Shown here in pieces: positions 26,020 to 35,298 of a stretch of DNA of 64,000 nt. Each line of letters begins with the position of its first letter. The stretch's first letter is position 1. Both the position numbers and the translations under genes were made by a program. The notes under the pieces were generated by a model, which was given only the letters and a program-made list of their open reading frames with translations, was not told the DNA's origin and made no database searches. Source of the stretch: Imperialibacter sp040222815 (GTDB taxonomy: Bacteria > Bacteroidota > Bacteroidia > Cytophagales > Cyclobacteriaceae); assembly GCF_040222815.1 (NCBI RefSeq), contig NZ_JAVKCH010000039.1:62001-126000 (forward strand), in the 5' to 3' direction.

Positions 26020-29000
26020 ATGATCTCCGAAAAGCACATCAAATACGTTCTCGTTTTTGCCCTGAGTATTGCTACCCTTTCTGGCAGTCTCGCACAAAAA
26101 TTCCCCTCCGACAAGTTTCAAAATCTCAAAATCAGGAATGTCGGTCCTGCCAACATGAGTGGTCGGATCACCGCCATTACTGCTGTGGTCGATACGCCCA
26201 CAAAGATCATTTACATAGGCGCTGCCTCCGGAGGGGTGTGGAAATCAGAGAATGGCGGCACTGCCTGGGAGAGTATTTTTGATGACAATCCAACAGTCAA
26301 CATTGGTGCCATTGCTGTGCAGCAGAGCAACCCGAGTGTGGTATGGGTGGGTACTGGTGAGGGCAACCCCCGCAACTCAATGAACCTTGGCCTTGGTTTG
26401 TTCAAATCGATTGATGCCGGCAAAACATGGAAAAGGGTAGGACTGGAAAATTCGAAAACAATTCATAGAATTATCGTCGATCCGGCTGACGGAAACACCG
26501 TGTACGTCGGCGTGATGGGCGATCCGTTTACACCGCATACCGAGAGAGGGCTTTATAAGACGACGGACGGCGGGGTGACATGGAAGAAAATCCTTTATAC
26601 CAACGCTCAATCAGGTATTGCCGACCTGGTGATGGATCCAGCTAACCCTAATAAGCTGCTGGCTGCCATGTATGAGCACCGCCGCACGCCGTATAGCTTC
26701 ACATCTGGTGGTTCGGGCTCAGGCTTGTACATGACCTACGACGGCGGTGAAAACTGGAAAAAACTTGGTGAATCTGACGGGCTACCTGCCGGCGAACTGG
26801 GGCGAATAGGGCTTGCCATCGCCCCAAGCGACCCCAACCGGATTTATGCCAAAGTGGAGGCCACCAAAAATGCCCTTTACCGCAGCGACGATGGCGGCTT
26901 GTCGTGGAAAATGATCAACGACAACCCCAGGTTCACCAACAACCGGCCTTTCTACTTTCAGGAATTGGCTGTGGATACCAAAGACCCGAACAGGCTCTAC
27001 AACATCTACCAGCCACTGCATGTGAGCTACGACGGAGGTGTGTCTTTCGATCCGGTGCCGATGATCCCTGCTGACGAAACCAAGGGCATTCATGCCGACT
27101 TCCATGCCTTTTGGGTAGACCCGAATGATCCCACTTTCTTTATCATTGGCGGCGATGGTGGCATTGGCATCACCCACGACCATGGCAAAGCCTGGTATTT
27201 CCCTGAAACAATCCCTGTGGCTCAGTTTTACCACATCAACGTGGATGAAGATATGCCCTACAATGTGTACGGCGGCATGCAGGACAACGGTAACTGGTCG
27301 GGCCCTGGCTATGTGTGGAAACGGGGCGGCATCCGCACACTCTACTGGCAGTATTTGGTAGGTGGGGACGGCTTTATCATCCAACCTGACTCGGTAGACT
27401 CACGGTTTGGCTACGGCACTTCGCAAAATGGCGAGCTCTATCGCTACGACAAGCTGACTGGCTATTACCAGCACATACAACCCAAAGCACCAAACATGAA
27501 CACCCGGCTGCGCTACAACTGGAACGCAGGCTTTGCGCAAGATCCAAACAACAACGATGTGGCTTACCACGGCAGCCAGTTTGTACACAAAACCACCGAC
27601 AAGGGAAAAACCTGGACGATCATTTCGCCTGACCTCACCACCAACAACCCTGACCACCAAAAGCAGGACTACGGCGGACTCACCATTGATGCTTCCGGGG
27701 CGGAGATTTACAATTCGATCATAAGTCTGGCTGTGAGTTACCTTGACAAGAATGTGATCTGGGCCGGGTCTGACGATGGCCTAGTGCATTTGACCAAAGA
27801 CGGAGGCAAAACCTGGACAAATGTCACTGCCAATATCAAAGGTCTTCCAAAACAGGCGTGGCTTGCGCAGATGCAAACATCGCCGCACAAAGCAGGTGAA
27901 GTATGGCTGGTGGCCAACAATTATCGCCAGGGTGATTATGCGCCCTACTTATATCGCACGCAGGACTACGGAAAAACCTGGGTACGTATGGCTGACGCCA
28001 GTCAGGTAAAAGGGTATGCGTTGTCGGTAGTGCCCGACAGCAAAGAGCCGAAGCTCGTATTCCTGGGGACTGAAAATGGCCTTTGGATCAGCATAGATGA
28101 GGGCAAAAACTGGGAGCAATTCAAAAATGGCTTCCCTTCCGTGTCCACCATGGACATGGCGGTTCAGCAACGGGAATCGGCGCTGATTGTAGGCACCTTC
28201 GGTCGGGCCATTTGGGTGCTGGATGATCTGTTGTCGCTGCGTGAATTAGCCAAAGGCGAGCTGGATCAGCAGCCGTTGACAGCTTTGCCAGTGAACGATG
28301 CTGTGCAGGTAAAAGGCCTGTTCATCAATCCTCCCGGCAATATCTGGACAGGCTTTTATACTACTTTCGAGGGTGCCAATAAGCCCTTTCAGAAAGTGGA
28401 AATTCCGTTTTTTATCAAAGACAACAAAGCAGGTGACAAAGCCATGGCTGAGGTGTACAATGCCGAGAACCAGCTGGTCCAAACAGTGAACACCGACAGC
28501 GTGGTGGCTGGGCTCAACTACATTACCTGGAAGCTCGACGAGCAAATGGCCCGCCTGCCGGGTGCGTGGGTAGGTGAGGGCTCACGAGATATTCCTGTGC
28601 TGCCCGGCGACTACAGTATCAAGATCAAATATGGTGACAAAAGCTCTGAAACAACTGTGAAGGTGATTCCCGACCCACGGTTCGAGTACGACGAGGAGGT
28701 GGACAGGGCCGTTTACACACTGAGCAAGCGACTCAATATGTCTACTGAAAAGCTGTCCAGTGCCATGGCCAGGTTGCAAGCAAGCGACAAAACCATCGAG
28801 CATGTGCTAACCCAGGCTAAGGCGGTCGCAGCCAAAGAAGTTGTGACGGCTTCCGAAGCCATACAGCAAAAAATCAAAGCGCTCAACGACCTGGCCCGTG
28901 CGTCCCGCCCCGATAAGCAGGTAGGGGCCTGGCAGTCGTTTGCTGTGACCGCAACGTCTAAGTTGAGCGATGCATCGCAGGCGCTGAGAGGCCGGTTATT

Positions 29001-29151
29001 CGTTCCCACGAGCCAAGACGTGAAAGTGATTGAAGAAGCCGAGCATCTGGTGGGGGAATTTGTGAAGGCGGTGGACAGCTTTTACGTGACCGAATGGCCT
29101 GCCTACAAAAAGCAGGTGGAGGAGGCGAAGTTGAGTTGGTTTAGGGAGTGA
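26020..29151 (+). CDS. Large secreted BNR/sortilin-like beta-propeller protein
   Basis: A signal peptide (residues 1-25, ending SGSLAQ) is followed by two runs of BNR-type repeats with the SxDxGxTW pattern, for example SENGGTAWESIF, SIDAGKTWKRV, TTDGGVTWKKI, RSDDGGLSWKM, TTDKGKTWTII and TKDGGKTWTNV. This is the VPS10/sortilin-like propeller family that is abundant in Bacteroidota. The last 250 residues form a separate beta domain plus a helical tail. No catalytic residues can be assigned, so glycosidase annotations used for relatives are not supported. The last 129 bp have decayed copies further downstream. Confidence 0.88.
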   Translation: MISEKHIKYVLVFALSIATLSGSLAQKFPSDKFQNLKIRNVGPANMSGRITAITAVVDTPTKIIYIGAASGGVWKSENGGTAWESIFDDNPTVNIGAIAVQQSNPSVVWVGTGEGNPRNSMNLGLGLFKSIDAGKTWKRVGLENSKTIHRIIVDPADGNTVYVGVMGDPFTPHTERGLYKTTDGGVTWKKILYTNAQSGIADLVMDPANPNKLLAAMYEHRRTPYSFTSGGSGSGLYMTYDGGENWKKLGESDGLPAGELGRIGLAIAPSDPNRIYAKVEATKNALYRSDDGGLSWKMINDNPRFTNNRPFYFQELAVDTKDPNRLYNIYQPLHVSYDGGVSFDPVPMIPADETKGIHADFHAFWVDPNDPTFFIIGGDGGIGITHDHGKAWYFPETIPVAQFYHINVDEDMPYNVYGGMQDNGNWSGPGYVWKRGGIRTLYWQYLVGGDGFIIQPDSVDSRFGYGTSQNGELYRYDKLTGYYQHIQPKAPNMNTRLRYNWNAGFAQDPNNNDVAYHGSQFVHKTTDKGKTWTIISPDLTTNNPDHQKQDYGGLTIDASGAEIYNSIISLAVSYLDKNVIWAGSDDGLVHLTKDGGKTWTNVTANIKGLPKQAWLAQMQTSPHKAGEVWLVANNYRQGDYAPYLYRTQDYGKTWVRMADASQVKGYALSVVPDSKEPKLVFLGTENGLWISIDEGKNWEQFKNGFPSVSTMDMAVQQRESALIVGTFGRAIWVLDDLLSLRELAKGELDQQPLTALPVNDAVQVKGLFINPPGNIWTGFYTTFEGANKPFQKVEIPFFIKDNKAGDKAMAEVYNAENQLVQTVNTDSVVAGLNYITWKLDEQMARLPGAWVGEGSRDIPVLPGDYSIKIKYGDKSSETTVKVIPDPRFEYDEEVDRAVYTLSKRLNMSTEKLSSAMARLQASDKTIEHVLTQAKAVAAKEVVTASEAIQQKIKALNDLARASRPDKQVGAWQSFAVTATSKLSDASQALRGRLFVPTSQDVKVIEEAEHLVGEFVKAVDSFYVTEWPAYKKQVEEAKLSWFRE
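29023..29151 (+). repeat. Tail repeat, intact copy A (3' end of the BNR gene)
   Basis: The last 43 codons of the BNR gene (from KVIEEAEHLVGEF to LSWFRE and the stop) are the intact member of a three-copy repeat. By hand alignment copy B is about 85% identical over 99 bp, and copy C is similar over 129 bp. The other copies are separated from this one by toxin-antitoxin cassettes. Confidence 0.8.
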
Positions 29152-29230
29152 TGCTAGTCTCCACAATCGATGGCTAGGTTTTGTTGGCGCTGTTGCTCAA
29201 ACGAGGACTTAAGCGAAAACTAATTTTTCT

Positions 29231-29497
29231 CTACGGAAAGTATTTGTAGACATCCTTTCGGGGAAGAAACCTGATGAAATCGATAGTGTTGCCTTCGATT
29301 GATACACCGATTCTGAAATCTCCCAGCCTGATTCGGAAATAGCTGTTGGCACCCTTCAGCTTCTTGATGTTTTTGATTTCAGTAATATTTCTGGCGGCCT
29401 GGGTGTGTTCAATTACGTCGGCCAGTTGAGCCAGTACTTTTTTATCCTTTATCTTTTTGGTGTCCTTTTCAAAAGATTTATCGATTCGGATATTCAT
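29231..29497 (-). CDS. RelE/ParE-family toxin
   Basis: An 88-residue protein of RelE/ParE fold: MNIRIDKSFEKDTKKIKDK at the start, a central NIKKLKGANSYFRIRLGDFRIGVSIEG and the C-terminal IDFIRFLPRKDVYKYFP. This family cleaves mRNA on the ribosome or poisons gyrase. The sequence is nearer to RelE-like interferases, but the choice is not certain. It overlaps its upstream antitoxin gene by 4 bp. Confidence 0.88.
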   Translation of the reverse strand: MNIRIDKSFEKDTKKIKDKKVLAQLADVIEHTQAARNITEIKNIKKLKGANSYFRIRLGDFRIGVSIEGNTIDFIRFLPRKDVYKYFP

Positions 29498-29691
29498 TTA
29501 CGAAGGTTACTGATGAAATCCTGAGTGTCTACATACTCCCCTGTTTTTGCTTCATCAATGAGATATGCCATTGCCAAATCCTCAGCATCTTCCCCGCTCA
29601 AGATCTTGGTTTTAATTCCTAATTTATTTGCTAGTTCTATGAGTAGCTTCATGTCAGAATCAGAATCACTGGATAAAATAGCTGCCTTCAT
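29494..29691 (-). CDS. Antitoxin partner of the RelE-like toxin
   Basis: A 65-residue acidic protein (MKAAILSSDSDSDMKLLIELANKLGIKTKILSGEDAEDLAMAY.., read in two parts) directly precedes and overlaps the toxin gene. The C-terminal half (TGEYVDTQDFISNLRK) matches the style of short toxin-neutralising peptides in Bacteroidota RelE modules. The open frame extends further upstream, into sequence opposite the decayed BNR tail, so I choose the ATG at 29691. An ATG at 29721 is possible. Confidence 0.75.
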   Translation of the reverse strand: MKAAILSSDSDSDMKLLIELANKLGIKTKILSGEDAEDLAMAYLIDEAKTGEYVDTQDFISNLRK

Positions 29692-29754
29692 GGTTTCTGT
29701 AATTTCCCTAAATATCAGCATTATCGGTATCTTTTCAAATGTGGCTTTTAGGTA

Positions 29755-29853
29755 GGGGAGTCTGTGAAGGCGGCGGACAGCTTTTATGCTACCGAATGGA
29801 CTGCTTACAAAAAGCAGGTAGCTGGGGCGCAGCTGAGTTGGTTTAGGGAGTGA
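29755..29853 (+). pseudogene. Decayed copy B of the BNR gene tail
   Basis: This 99-bp stretch still reads as VGES then VKAADSFYATEW and LSWFRE plus a TGA stop, matching the end of the BNR protein with substitutions that include Phe to Ser and Pro to Thr. A TAG stop lies two codons before the homology starts. It has no start codon. It is a remnant that cannot make a useful protein, located just upstream of the RelE-type antitoxin on the opposite strand. Confidence 0.8.
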
Positions 29854-29952
29854 GTTGTTCTTACAGAAATGCACAAAAGTAAAAGGCGATACATTCGCCG
29901 CTTCATCCCTGCTCGTTTTAGTAATTGCTGAAACGAGGAAGATTGGGGAACT

Positions 29953-30108
29953 CTATTTGGTCTTGGGGAGGCCGGCTTTCTTCAGGATATTGTTTGCCAT
30001 TTGGAGTTTCTCCGGAAATAATACCTGCCCCTTAAGTTTGTTCAACCCCTTGTCGATCTTCACAATCGGGGTCTTATGCCTGTTTAATTCATCGATTTTT
30101 ATGATACT
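29953..30108 (-). pseudogene. Small orphan frame without a standard start codon
   Basis: On the minus strand an open frame of 51 codons reads IDELNRHKTPIVKIDKG, then LNKLKGQVLFPEKLQMANN and ILKKAGLPKTK before TAG. The composition is protein-like, but no ATG, GTG or TTG lies before IDEL and a stop codon is just upstream. It may be the 3' end of a lost gene, perhaps another antitoxin, or a short gene with an unusual start. The rest of the 29875-30349 gap shows nothing else I can support. Confidence 0.35.
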
Positions 30109-30349
30109 CTAAATTACCTATTTTCTTCTTGCGAAAAAGCATCATAATCTTGCCCGACAGTAAATTCCTCCTAAACATCATTCTTTAATCACTTACCACG
30201 ACCCGACAATCTCCTACCGCAGCAATAGAGAGCTACCACCCGGAAAAGAATAGGGACGATAGAAATGCCCATTCCTTTCAACCGCTTCGGCATTGATCAT
30301 TCTAAATACTATTTTAGTCGGCTACTAACGATTTTAAAATTTCAGCACA

Positions 30350-32746
30350 ATGCCCTTACGATTTTCAACATTCCTTTTGCATTTCAAACTCGCCCTGGTT
30401 TTGGCTGTATTTGCCCATCAGGTTGCCTTCGCTCAAAGCTCCGGGCAAGCCCTAACAAGCCATGTTAATCCTTTTTTGGGTACAGACTTTTTCGGGCACA
30501 CTTTTCCCGGCCCGGCCCTTCCCTATGGAATGGTTCATTTGAGTCCGGACGTGGGAACCGACGGTTGGACGTATTGCGCTGGTTATATCTATCAATCCAC
30601 GTCAATTATAGGCTTCAGCCATACCCATTGGAGTGGTGTGGGCATGGTAAATGGCGGTGAAGTGATGCTTATGCCGACAGTTGGCAATGTGTTGCAGGTA
30701 GTCCCAGGTACAGAGGAAAATCCTGATAGTGGCTATCGTTCCAGTTATTCACACAAAGAGGAGGAAGCGTCGCCGGGTTATTATTCCGTCATGCTCAAAG
30801 ACTACGATGTGAAGGTGGAACTGACCACCACCCGCCGTGTCGGGCTGCATCGCTATACTTTCCCTAAAGCAGCAAACTCCAGGGTGATACTGGACCTAGG
30901 CCATCAAATAGGAAGTGCGTATGGCGAGCAGAATTCGGAGTTGAGCATAGTGAACAACAACCGGATTGAAGGTGTGAAGGCGACTGAGCAGGGCAAGCTG
31001 TATTTTGTTGCTGAATTCAGTAAGCCATTTTTATACTATGGCACCTTCGATGCCAACTATGTGACGCCTGAATCGGGTGCCAGTATTTTTCCCTATAAAA
31101 GTGGGGAAGCCGGTAAGAAAATTGGGGCCTTTGTGCAGTTTGAAACCGACGAGAAGGAACAAATCCTTGTGAAAGTGGGCATTTCCTATGTCGATGTAAC
31201 AGGAGCACGGAAGAACCTGGAAGCTGAAATCCCCGATTGGGATTTTGAAAAGGTGAGAAAGGCGGCCAGCCAGGTTTGGGAAAAGGAGCTTTCTACCATT
31301 CAAATTGACGGAGCGTCCGACAATCAAAAGCAGATTTTCTATTCCGCTCTCTATCGCTCGTTCTTGTCGCAATACATATCTCAGGACGTAGATGGCAGGT
31401 ACCGTGGATCAGACGGGAAAATCCACGTTGCCAAAGGCTTCAATTTTTACGGTTCTTTTTCATGCTGGGATACCTATCGTTCGCAGCATCCTTTGCTAAC
31501 CTTAACTGCACCGGAGCACGTCAATGATTTTATCCGGTCGATTGAAGCCAAAGTAGACAATTTTGGGTGGTTGCCTGCCCAGCATTTTCAGGGCGTTTTT
31601 AAGGAGTCGATGGTGGGCGACCACCTGATTCCGGTCATTGTGGATGCGTATATGAAAGGCTACCGAGACTATGACATCAAGAAGCTGTACGACGCTATGC
31701 GCACCAAAGCATTGCAAAACCCTCAGCCTCCCGTTCCTGAATACATGGGAAGAGCAGGCTTGGGCTACTATCTGGAGCTGGGCTACACACCCGTCGACCG
31801 GGTGACCGAAGCTGTGCCTAATACCTTGGAGCTTGCCTACGACGACTGGTGTATTGCACAGCTGGCTCAGGAGCTGGGCAAGCAGGACGACTACAAGCTG
31901 TTTATGAAACGAGCCGGCAACTATGCCAAATTATGGGACAAGGAAACGCAGTTTATGCGCCCCAAAAAAGCCGATGGAACATGGCTGGAGCCTCTAGGCA
32001 ACAATGAGCAGGAGATTGTGCAATACGAGGGGCACCATTACTACAAATACTTTGACCCGTTGCTGGTGGGCCGCCGTCCTAACCGCCATTATACAGAATC
32101 CAATGCCTGGCAGTACGTTTGGTCGGTGCAGCACGACCCTCAGGGATTGATCGATCTCTTTGGCGGTAACAAAGCATTTACCAAAAAGCTGGATACGTTT
32201 TTTGAGATGAGTCCGCTGATCACTCCTCCGAAATACGTGGGCGTGGTGGGCACCATAGGCCAGTATGTGCATGGCAACCAACCCTCGCACCATGTGGCCT
32301 ATTTGTACAATTACGCAGGACAGCCCTGGAAAACGCAGGAGCTGGTGCGACAGATTTGCGAAGAGTTGTATCGCCCTGGCCCGGGTGGCTTGTGCGGCAA
32401 CGAAGACATGGGTTCCTTGTCATCCTGGTATGTGCTCAGCTCCCTGGGGATTTATGCTGTCACGCCCGGCTCCCCCAACTATGTGATTGGCAGTCCGTTG
32501 TTTGGAGAGGCCACCCTTCAGTTCGCTGGAAATAAAACCTTTGCGATCAAAGCGCTCAACAATTCTAAAGACAATAAGTACATTCAGTCGGCCACGTTAA
32601 ATGGTGCTGCTTTCAACCGCACCTGGATCACCCAGGACGAAATCAAGGCAGGAGGTGAGCTCATCTTCCAAATGGGGCCAACACCCAATGAGAAATGGGG
32701 TACGGGACGAGGCGCAGCGCCACCTTCGATGTCGGTGGGGAATTGA
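30350..32746 (+). CDS. GH92 family alpha-mannosidase (secreted)
   Basis: The 798-residue protein has a signal peptide (cleavage after AFAQ near residue 29). It then has the GH92 N-terminal beta-sandwich (VNPFLGTDFFGHTFPGPALPYGMVHLSPD, YIYQSTSIIGFSHTHWSGVG) and the catalytic (alpha/alpha)6 barrel (FYSALYRSFLSQ, GFNFYGSFSCWDTYRSQHPLLTL, GNQPSHHVAYLYNYAGQPWKTQELVR, GNEDMGSLSSWYVLSSLGIYAVTPGSP). GH92 enzymes are calcium-dependent exo-mannosidases acting on N-glycans or mannans. No SusC/SusD pair is nearby, so this is not a typical PUL. Confidence 0.96.
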   Translation: MPLRFSTFLLHFKLALVLAVFAHQVAFAQSSGQALTSHVNPFLGTDFFGHTFPGPALPYGMVHLSPDVGTDGWTYCAGYIYQSTSIIGFSHTHWSGVGMVNGGEVMLMPTVGNVLQVVPGTEENPDSGYRSSYSHKEEEASPGYYSVMLKDYDVKVELTTTRRVGLHRYTFPKAANSRVILDLGHQIGSAYGEQNSELSIVNNNRIEGVKATEQGKLYFVAEFSKPFLYYGTFDANYVTPESGASIFPYKSGEAGKKIGAFVQFETDEKEQILVKVGISYVDVTGARKNLEAEIPDWDFEKVRKAASQVWEKELSTIQIDGASDNQKQIFYSALYRSFLSQYISQDVDGRYRGSDGKIHVAKGFNFYGSFSCWDTYRSQHPLLTLTAPEHVNDFIRSIEAKVDNFGWLPAQHFQGVFKESMVGDHLIPVIVDAYMKGYRDYDIKKLYDAMRTKALQNPQPPVPEYMGRAGLGYYLELGYTPVDRVTEAVPNTLELAYDDWCIAQLAQELGKQDDYKLFMKRAGNYAKLWDKETQFMRPKKADGTWLEPLGNNEQEIVQYEGHHYYKYFDPLLVGRRPNRHYTESNAWQYVWSVQHDPQGLIDLFGGNKAFTKKLDTFFEMSPLITPPKYVGVVGTIGQYVHGNQPSHHVAYLYNYAGQPWKTQELVRQICEELYRPGPGGLCGNEDMGSLSSWYVLSSLGIYAVTPGSPNYVIGSPLFGEATLQFAGNKTFAIKALNNSKDNKYIQSATLNGAAFNRTWITQDEIKAGGELIFQMGPTPNEKWGTGRGAAPPSMSVGN

Positions 32747-32866
32747 AGTCAGGAGGGTAAATTTCAAAGGGCCGACTATAGTAGTAGGAATGTGGCGATA
32801 CACTTGCGTGCCTCCCCATCCTTGTTTGAGCGATACCGGAAACGTGGACGATTGGTGGGTTCATTT

Positions 32867-33220
32867 TTATTCGTGCTCAGTGATACCTTCGTTGTTTAGT
32901 TCAACAAAATTACTTCTATTCAAAGCGTTCTTAATGAGTAAAAAGTTGTTTCTGAAAAGATCAAATAGCTGGCGGTTTTTCAGGTTCCCTGTTGTGACTA
33001 AAAATAGCTTCTTCGGCTTTCCCAAAGCCATGTGAGAGTGGTAAAAATCAAAATCCTTAGTTACCAGAATGAGATTTTGGCGGTCAGCAAGTTCAGTAAT
33101 TTCTTCGTCAGGGGTTTCATCTCCTTTAGGGAGTTCAGCTACGTGGAAGGACTCAAGCCCAAGCTGGTTCAGTATTTCGCAAAGTTTTGTTGGAAGCTGA
33201 GCGTCAACAATCAGTTTCAT
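32867..33220 (-). CDS. DUF5615 PIN-like toxin
   Basis: A 117-residue protein with the Mut7-C/PIN-like acidic core: MKLIVDAQLPTKLCEIL at the start, then DEEITELADRQNLILVTKDFDF. The conserved Asp residues suggest a metal-dependent ribonuclease active site. It overlaps the upstream DUF433 gene by 4 bp, the usual arrangement of this toxin-antitoxin type. Confidence 0.85.
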   Translation of the reverse strand: MKLIVDAQLPTKLCEILNQLGLESFHVAELPKGDETPDEEITELADRQNLILVTKDFDFYHSHMALGKPKKLFLVTTGNLKNRQLFDLFRNNFLLIKNALNRSNFVELNNEGITEHE

Positions 33221-33453
33221 ACTGAGATCTTAGTGTAGCTCGAATACTTTGTTAATTTAGTTGCGTATGCCAAACAAGCTAGAATATCATCTTCCTCCAG
33301 ATTAGGGTAATCTTCCAATATTTCGGGGTGGGTCGAACCCGCTGACAAAAGGTCAAGGATCAAGTCCACCGTATATCGTTTGTTTCTAATGGTGGGTTTT
33401 CCATGGCAAATTTCGGGGTTGACCGTAATTCTTTTTAAAAGTTGATTTTCCAT
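33217..33453 (-). CDS. DUF433 antitoxin
   Basis: A 78-residue protein with the DUF433 pattern: ITVNPEICHGKPTIRNKRYTVDLILDLLSAGSTHPEILEDYPNLEEDDILACL, in shortened form. DUF433 is a winged or helix-turn-helix-like DNA-binding antitoxin family that accompanies DUF5615 toxins. It comes first in the pair, as expected for a self-regulating module. Confidence 0.88.
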   Translation of the reverse strand: MENQLLKRITVNPEICHGKPTIRNKRYTVDLILDLLSAGSTHPEILEDYPNLEEDDILACLAYATKLTKYSSYTKISV

Positions 33454-33568
33454 ACTGTGAAGTTACGAAATTATGCCATGAGAAGATACGAGCTATAGCG
33501 TTCCATGTGTGATTCGGAGTGTTTTGGAATCAAAAAAAGTGCAGTTGACACCCAATCTGTATTACATG

Positions 33569-33697
33569 AAGGTAATTGAACAAGCAGGGCAGCAGGTAGG
33601 GGAGTTTGTGAAGGCAGTGGACAGCTTTTATGAGACCGAATGGCCGACGTACAAAAAACAGGTGAAAGAGGCGAAGCTGAGTTGGTTTAGCGAATAA
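33569..33697 (+). pseudogene. Decayed copy C of the BNR gene tail
   Basis: This 129-bp stretch matches the last 43 codons of the BNR gene (KVIEQAGQQVGEF, VDSFYETEWPTYKKQ, LSWFSE, TAA). The frame can be opened about 20 codons further upstream but that part has no similarity. It lies directly upstream of the DUF433-DUF5615 module on the opposite strand, just as copy B lies upstream of the RelE module. Confidence 0.78.
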
Positions 33698-33925
33698 GGC
33701 TTGCGTATGCCGGGTTTCAAACCAGGCAATACTCTTCAGCTTCTCTGGTCGGGTGACAAATTGAATATGATCTTTTTTTCGAACCCGTTTCCACTTACGC
33801 CCTTATCCTTCTCTGGTCATGCAATGATTTTTTTTCAGTTAAGCGCTTAATCGGTTCCCCATCTTTTTACGTATCATTTACAATCATTTTACAAATGAAA
33901 TGGCTGAATAGGGCTGTTGTGCTTG

Positions 33926-33933
33926 TAGTTTTG
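33926..33933 (+). promoter_or_regulatory. Candidate -7 element for the small BNR protein
   Basis: TAGTTTTG fully matches TAnnTTTG and lies 31 bp before the ATG at 33965. No clear -33 TTG was found at the usual spacing. Confidence 0.38.
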
Positions 33934-33964
33934 AGGCATCATTTTCACTAAACCCCAATTCGTT

Positions 33965-35023
33965 ATGGCTTTCATGCAATTACCCCTTTTGTATGTCCTG
34001 CTTCATTTCTTTGCAGGCAATGTGGCGGCAGACTATTCACCGTCAGCTGAAACAAAGAAGGTTGAACCGACGAAGGAAGCCGGAGCCACCAACGTCATTC
34101 TCCAATCAAAAGACGGCGGCCACACATGGCAAGATATCAGCCACCTTTTGCCTGAAACAGAAGAGCGTATGGGCTTTTTTGCTGGTGAGTCAGAAATTTA
34201 TTTAAGTACTAAAGGTGCGTTGTATCACAGTAGGACTCACCTTAAAACGCCTGTTTGGGAAAAAGAGAATCTTCCTGATCTGAAAAGTACTTCGATAGTC
34301 TTCAATCAATCCGGAGTGATAGCCTTCAGTAATGATGGACACATTTATCGAAAAAAGCCCTTATCAGATTCCGATAGCTTTCGGAACTGGTTGCCGATAT
34401 ACACAGACCTAATAACGCATTCGGTAGCCACTATTTTTGAAGCGTCTGATGGGACGGTATTCTCAGGTACAGGTAAGAGCCTTTCCAAATCTACCGACAA
34501 AGCACAAAGCTGGAAGCCAGTCCAGAAAGGTTGGGTGGATAATATCGTGGAGTCAGAAGGTGTTCTATTGGCTACTGGTCAAAACGGGATCATGCGGTCG
34601 ACCGACAATGGTGACAACTGGGAATGGGTCATCAGCGAGGGAGGGGTAGGTATAGCTGTTGAACGTATCGATGGTGGATTTGCAGCGATAGCCTACAACA
34701 CTCGAACTCAATCCAGAAGGATACATACTTCATTTGACGGTGGCAAAACCTGGCAAGCTATCGACGAAGGACTTCAGCCGTCGAAGAACATTTCGTCTGT
34801 GAAGCAACTGGGCGGCTATTTATTCGTGGGTCATCCGGATGGTATATTCCGTTCACCGGACATGGGTAAAACATGGCACCGTGTTCATGCTGGTTTTGGC
34901 AACCCGCTTTATGCTTCACTGAAATTCGCCTTGTGGACGCCGGCAGCACCTGTTGAGAAAGTGTTTAAGCTCTATGTTTCAGGCAATGTACTGTACGCTG
35001 TGGCAGTATCTCCCGGCTGTTGA
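33965..35023 (+). CDS. Secreted BNR-repeat (YCF48-like) protein
   Basis: A 352-residue protein with an N-terminal hydrophobic signal (about residues 1-21) and several sialidase-type repeats: SKDGGHTWQDI, STDKAQSWKPV, STDNGDNWEWV, SFDGGKTWQAI and SPDMGKTWHRV. These give a beta-propeller of the photosystem-II-stability-factor/BNR kind. No catalytic function can be assigned. It is related in fold, not closely in sequence, to the 1043-residue BNR protein upstream. It is monocistronic with its own terminator. Confidence 0.85.
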   Translation: MAFMQLPLLYVLLHFFAGNVAADYSPSAETKKVEPTKEAGATNVILQSKDGGHTWQDISHLLPETEERMGFFAGESEIYLSTKGALYHSRTHLKTPVWEKENLPDLKSTSIVFNQSGVIAFSNDGHIYRKKPLSDSDSFRNWLPIYTDLITHSVATIFEASDGTVFSGTGKSLSKSTDKAQSWKPVQKGWVDNIVESEGVLLATGQNGIMRSTDNGDNWEWVISEGGVGIAVERIDGGFAAIAYNTRTQSRRIHTSFDGGKTWQAIDEGLQPSKNISSVKQLGGYLFVGHPDGIFRSPDMGKTWHRVHAGFGNPLYASLKFALWTPAAPVEKVFKLYVSGNVLYAVAVSPGC

Positions 35024-35053
35024 GTAATCAGCGGACTCCCAGAAAATGAAAAC

Positions 35054-35079
35054 CCCGCAGCTACTTGCGGGATTTTTTT
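35054..35079 (+). terminator. Intrinsic terminator after the small BNR gene
   Basis: The stem CCCGCA/TGCGGG (35054-35059 and 35066-35071) is followed by a run of seven T residues. Confidence 0.85.
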
Positions 35080-35298
35080 GTGTGGTGTACCTGGAGGTTT
35101 TACCAAAGTTATGGGCTGCGGCTTTGTGGCAAACTCAGGGGTGAATGCGTCAAGCTAAGCGTGCGGAGGCAGGCTTTTTCGATAGTCACTATTTGCTTCC
35201 CAGAGAATAGTTTTACCGGTTAGGTGCCCGCAGATGTGCCGGAAAATCAACAGCTCACCTTATATTGTATTACCTTGTAAGAGCAAACAAATAGGCCA

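Noticed and set aside
26020..29151. Calling the BNR protein a glycosyl hydrolase or sialidase
   Set aside because: Only the propeller repeats are visible. No sialidase catalytic triad could be located.
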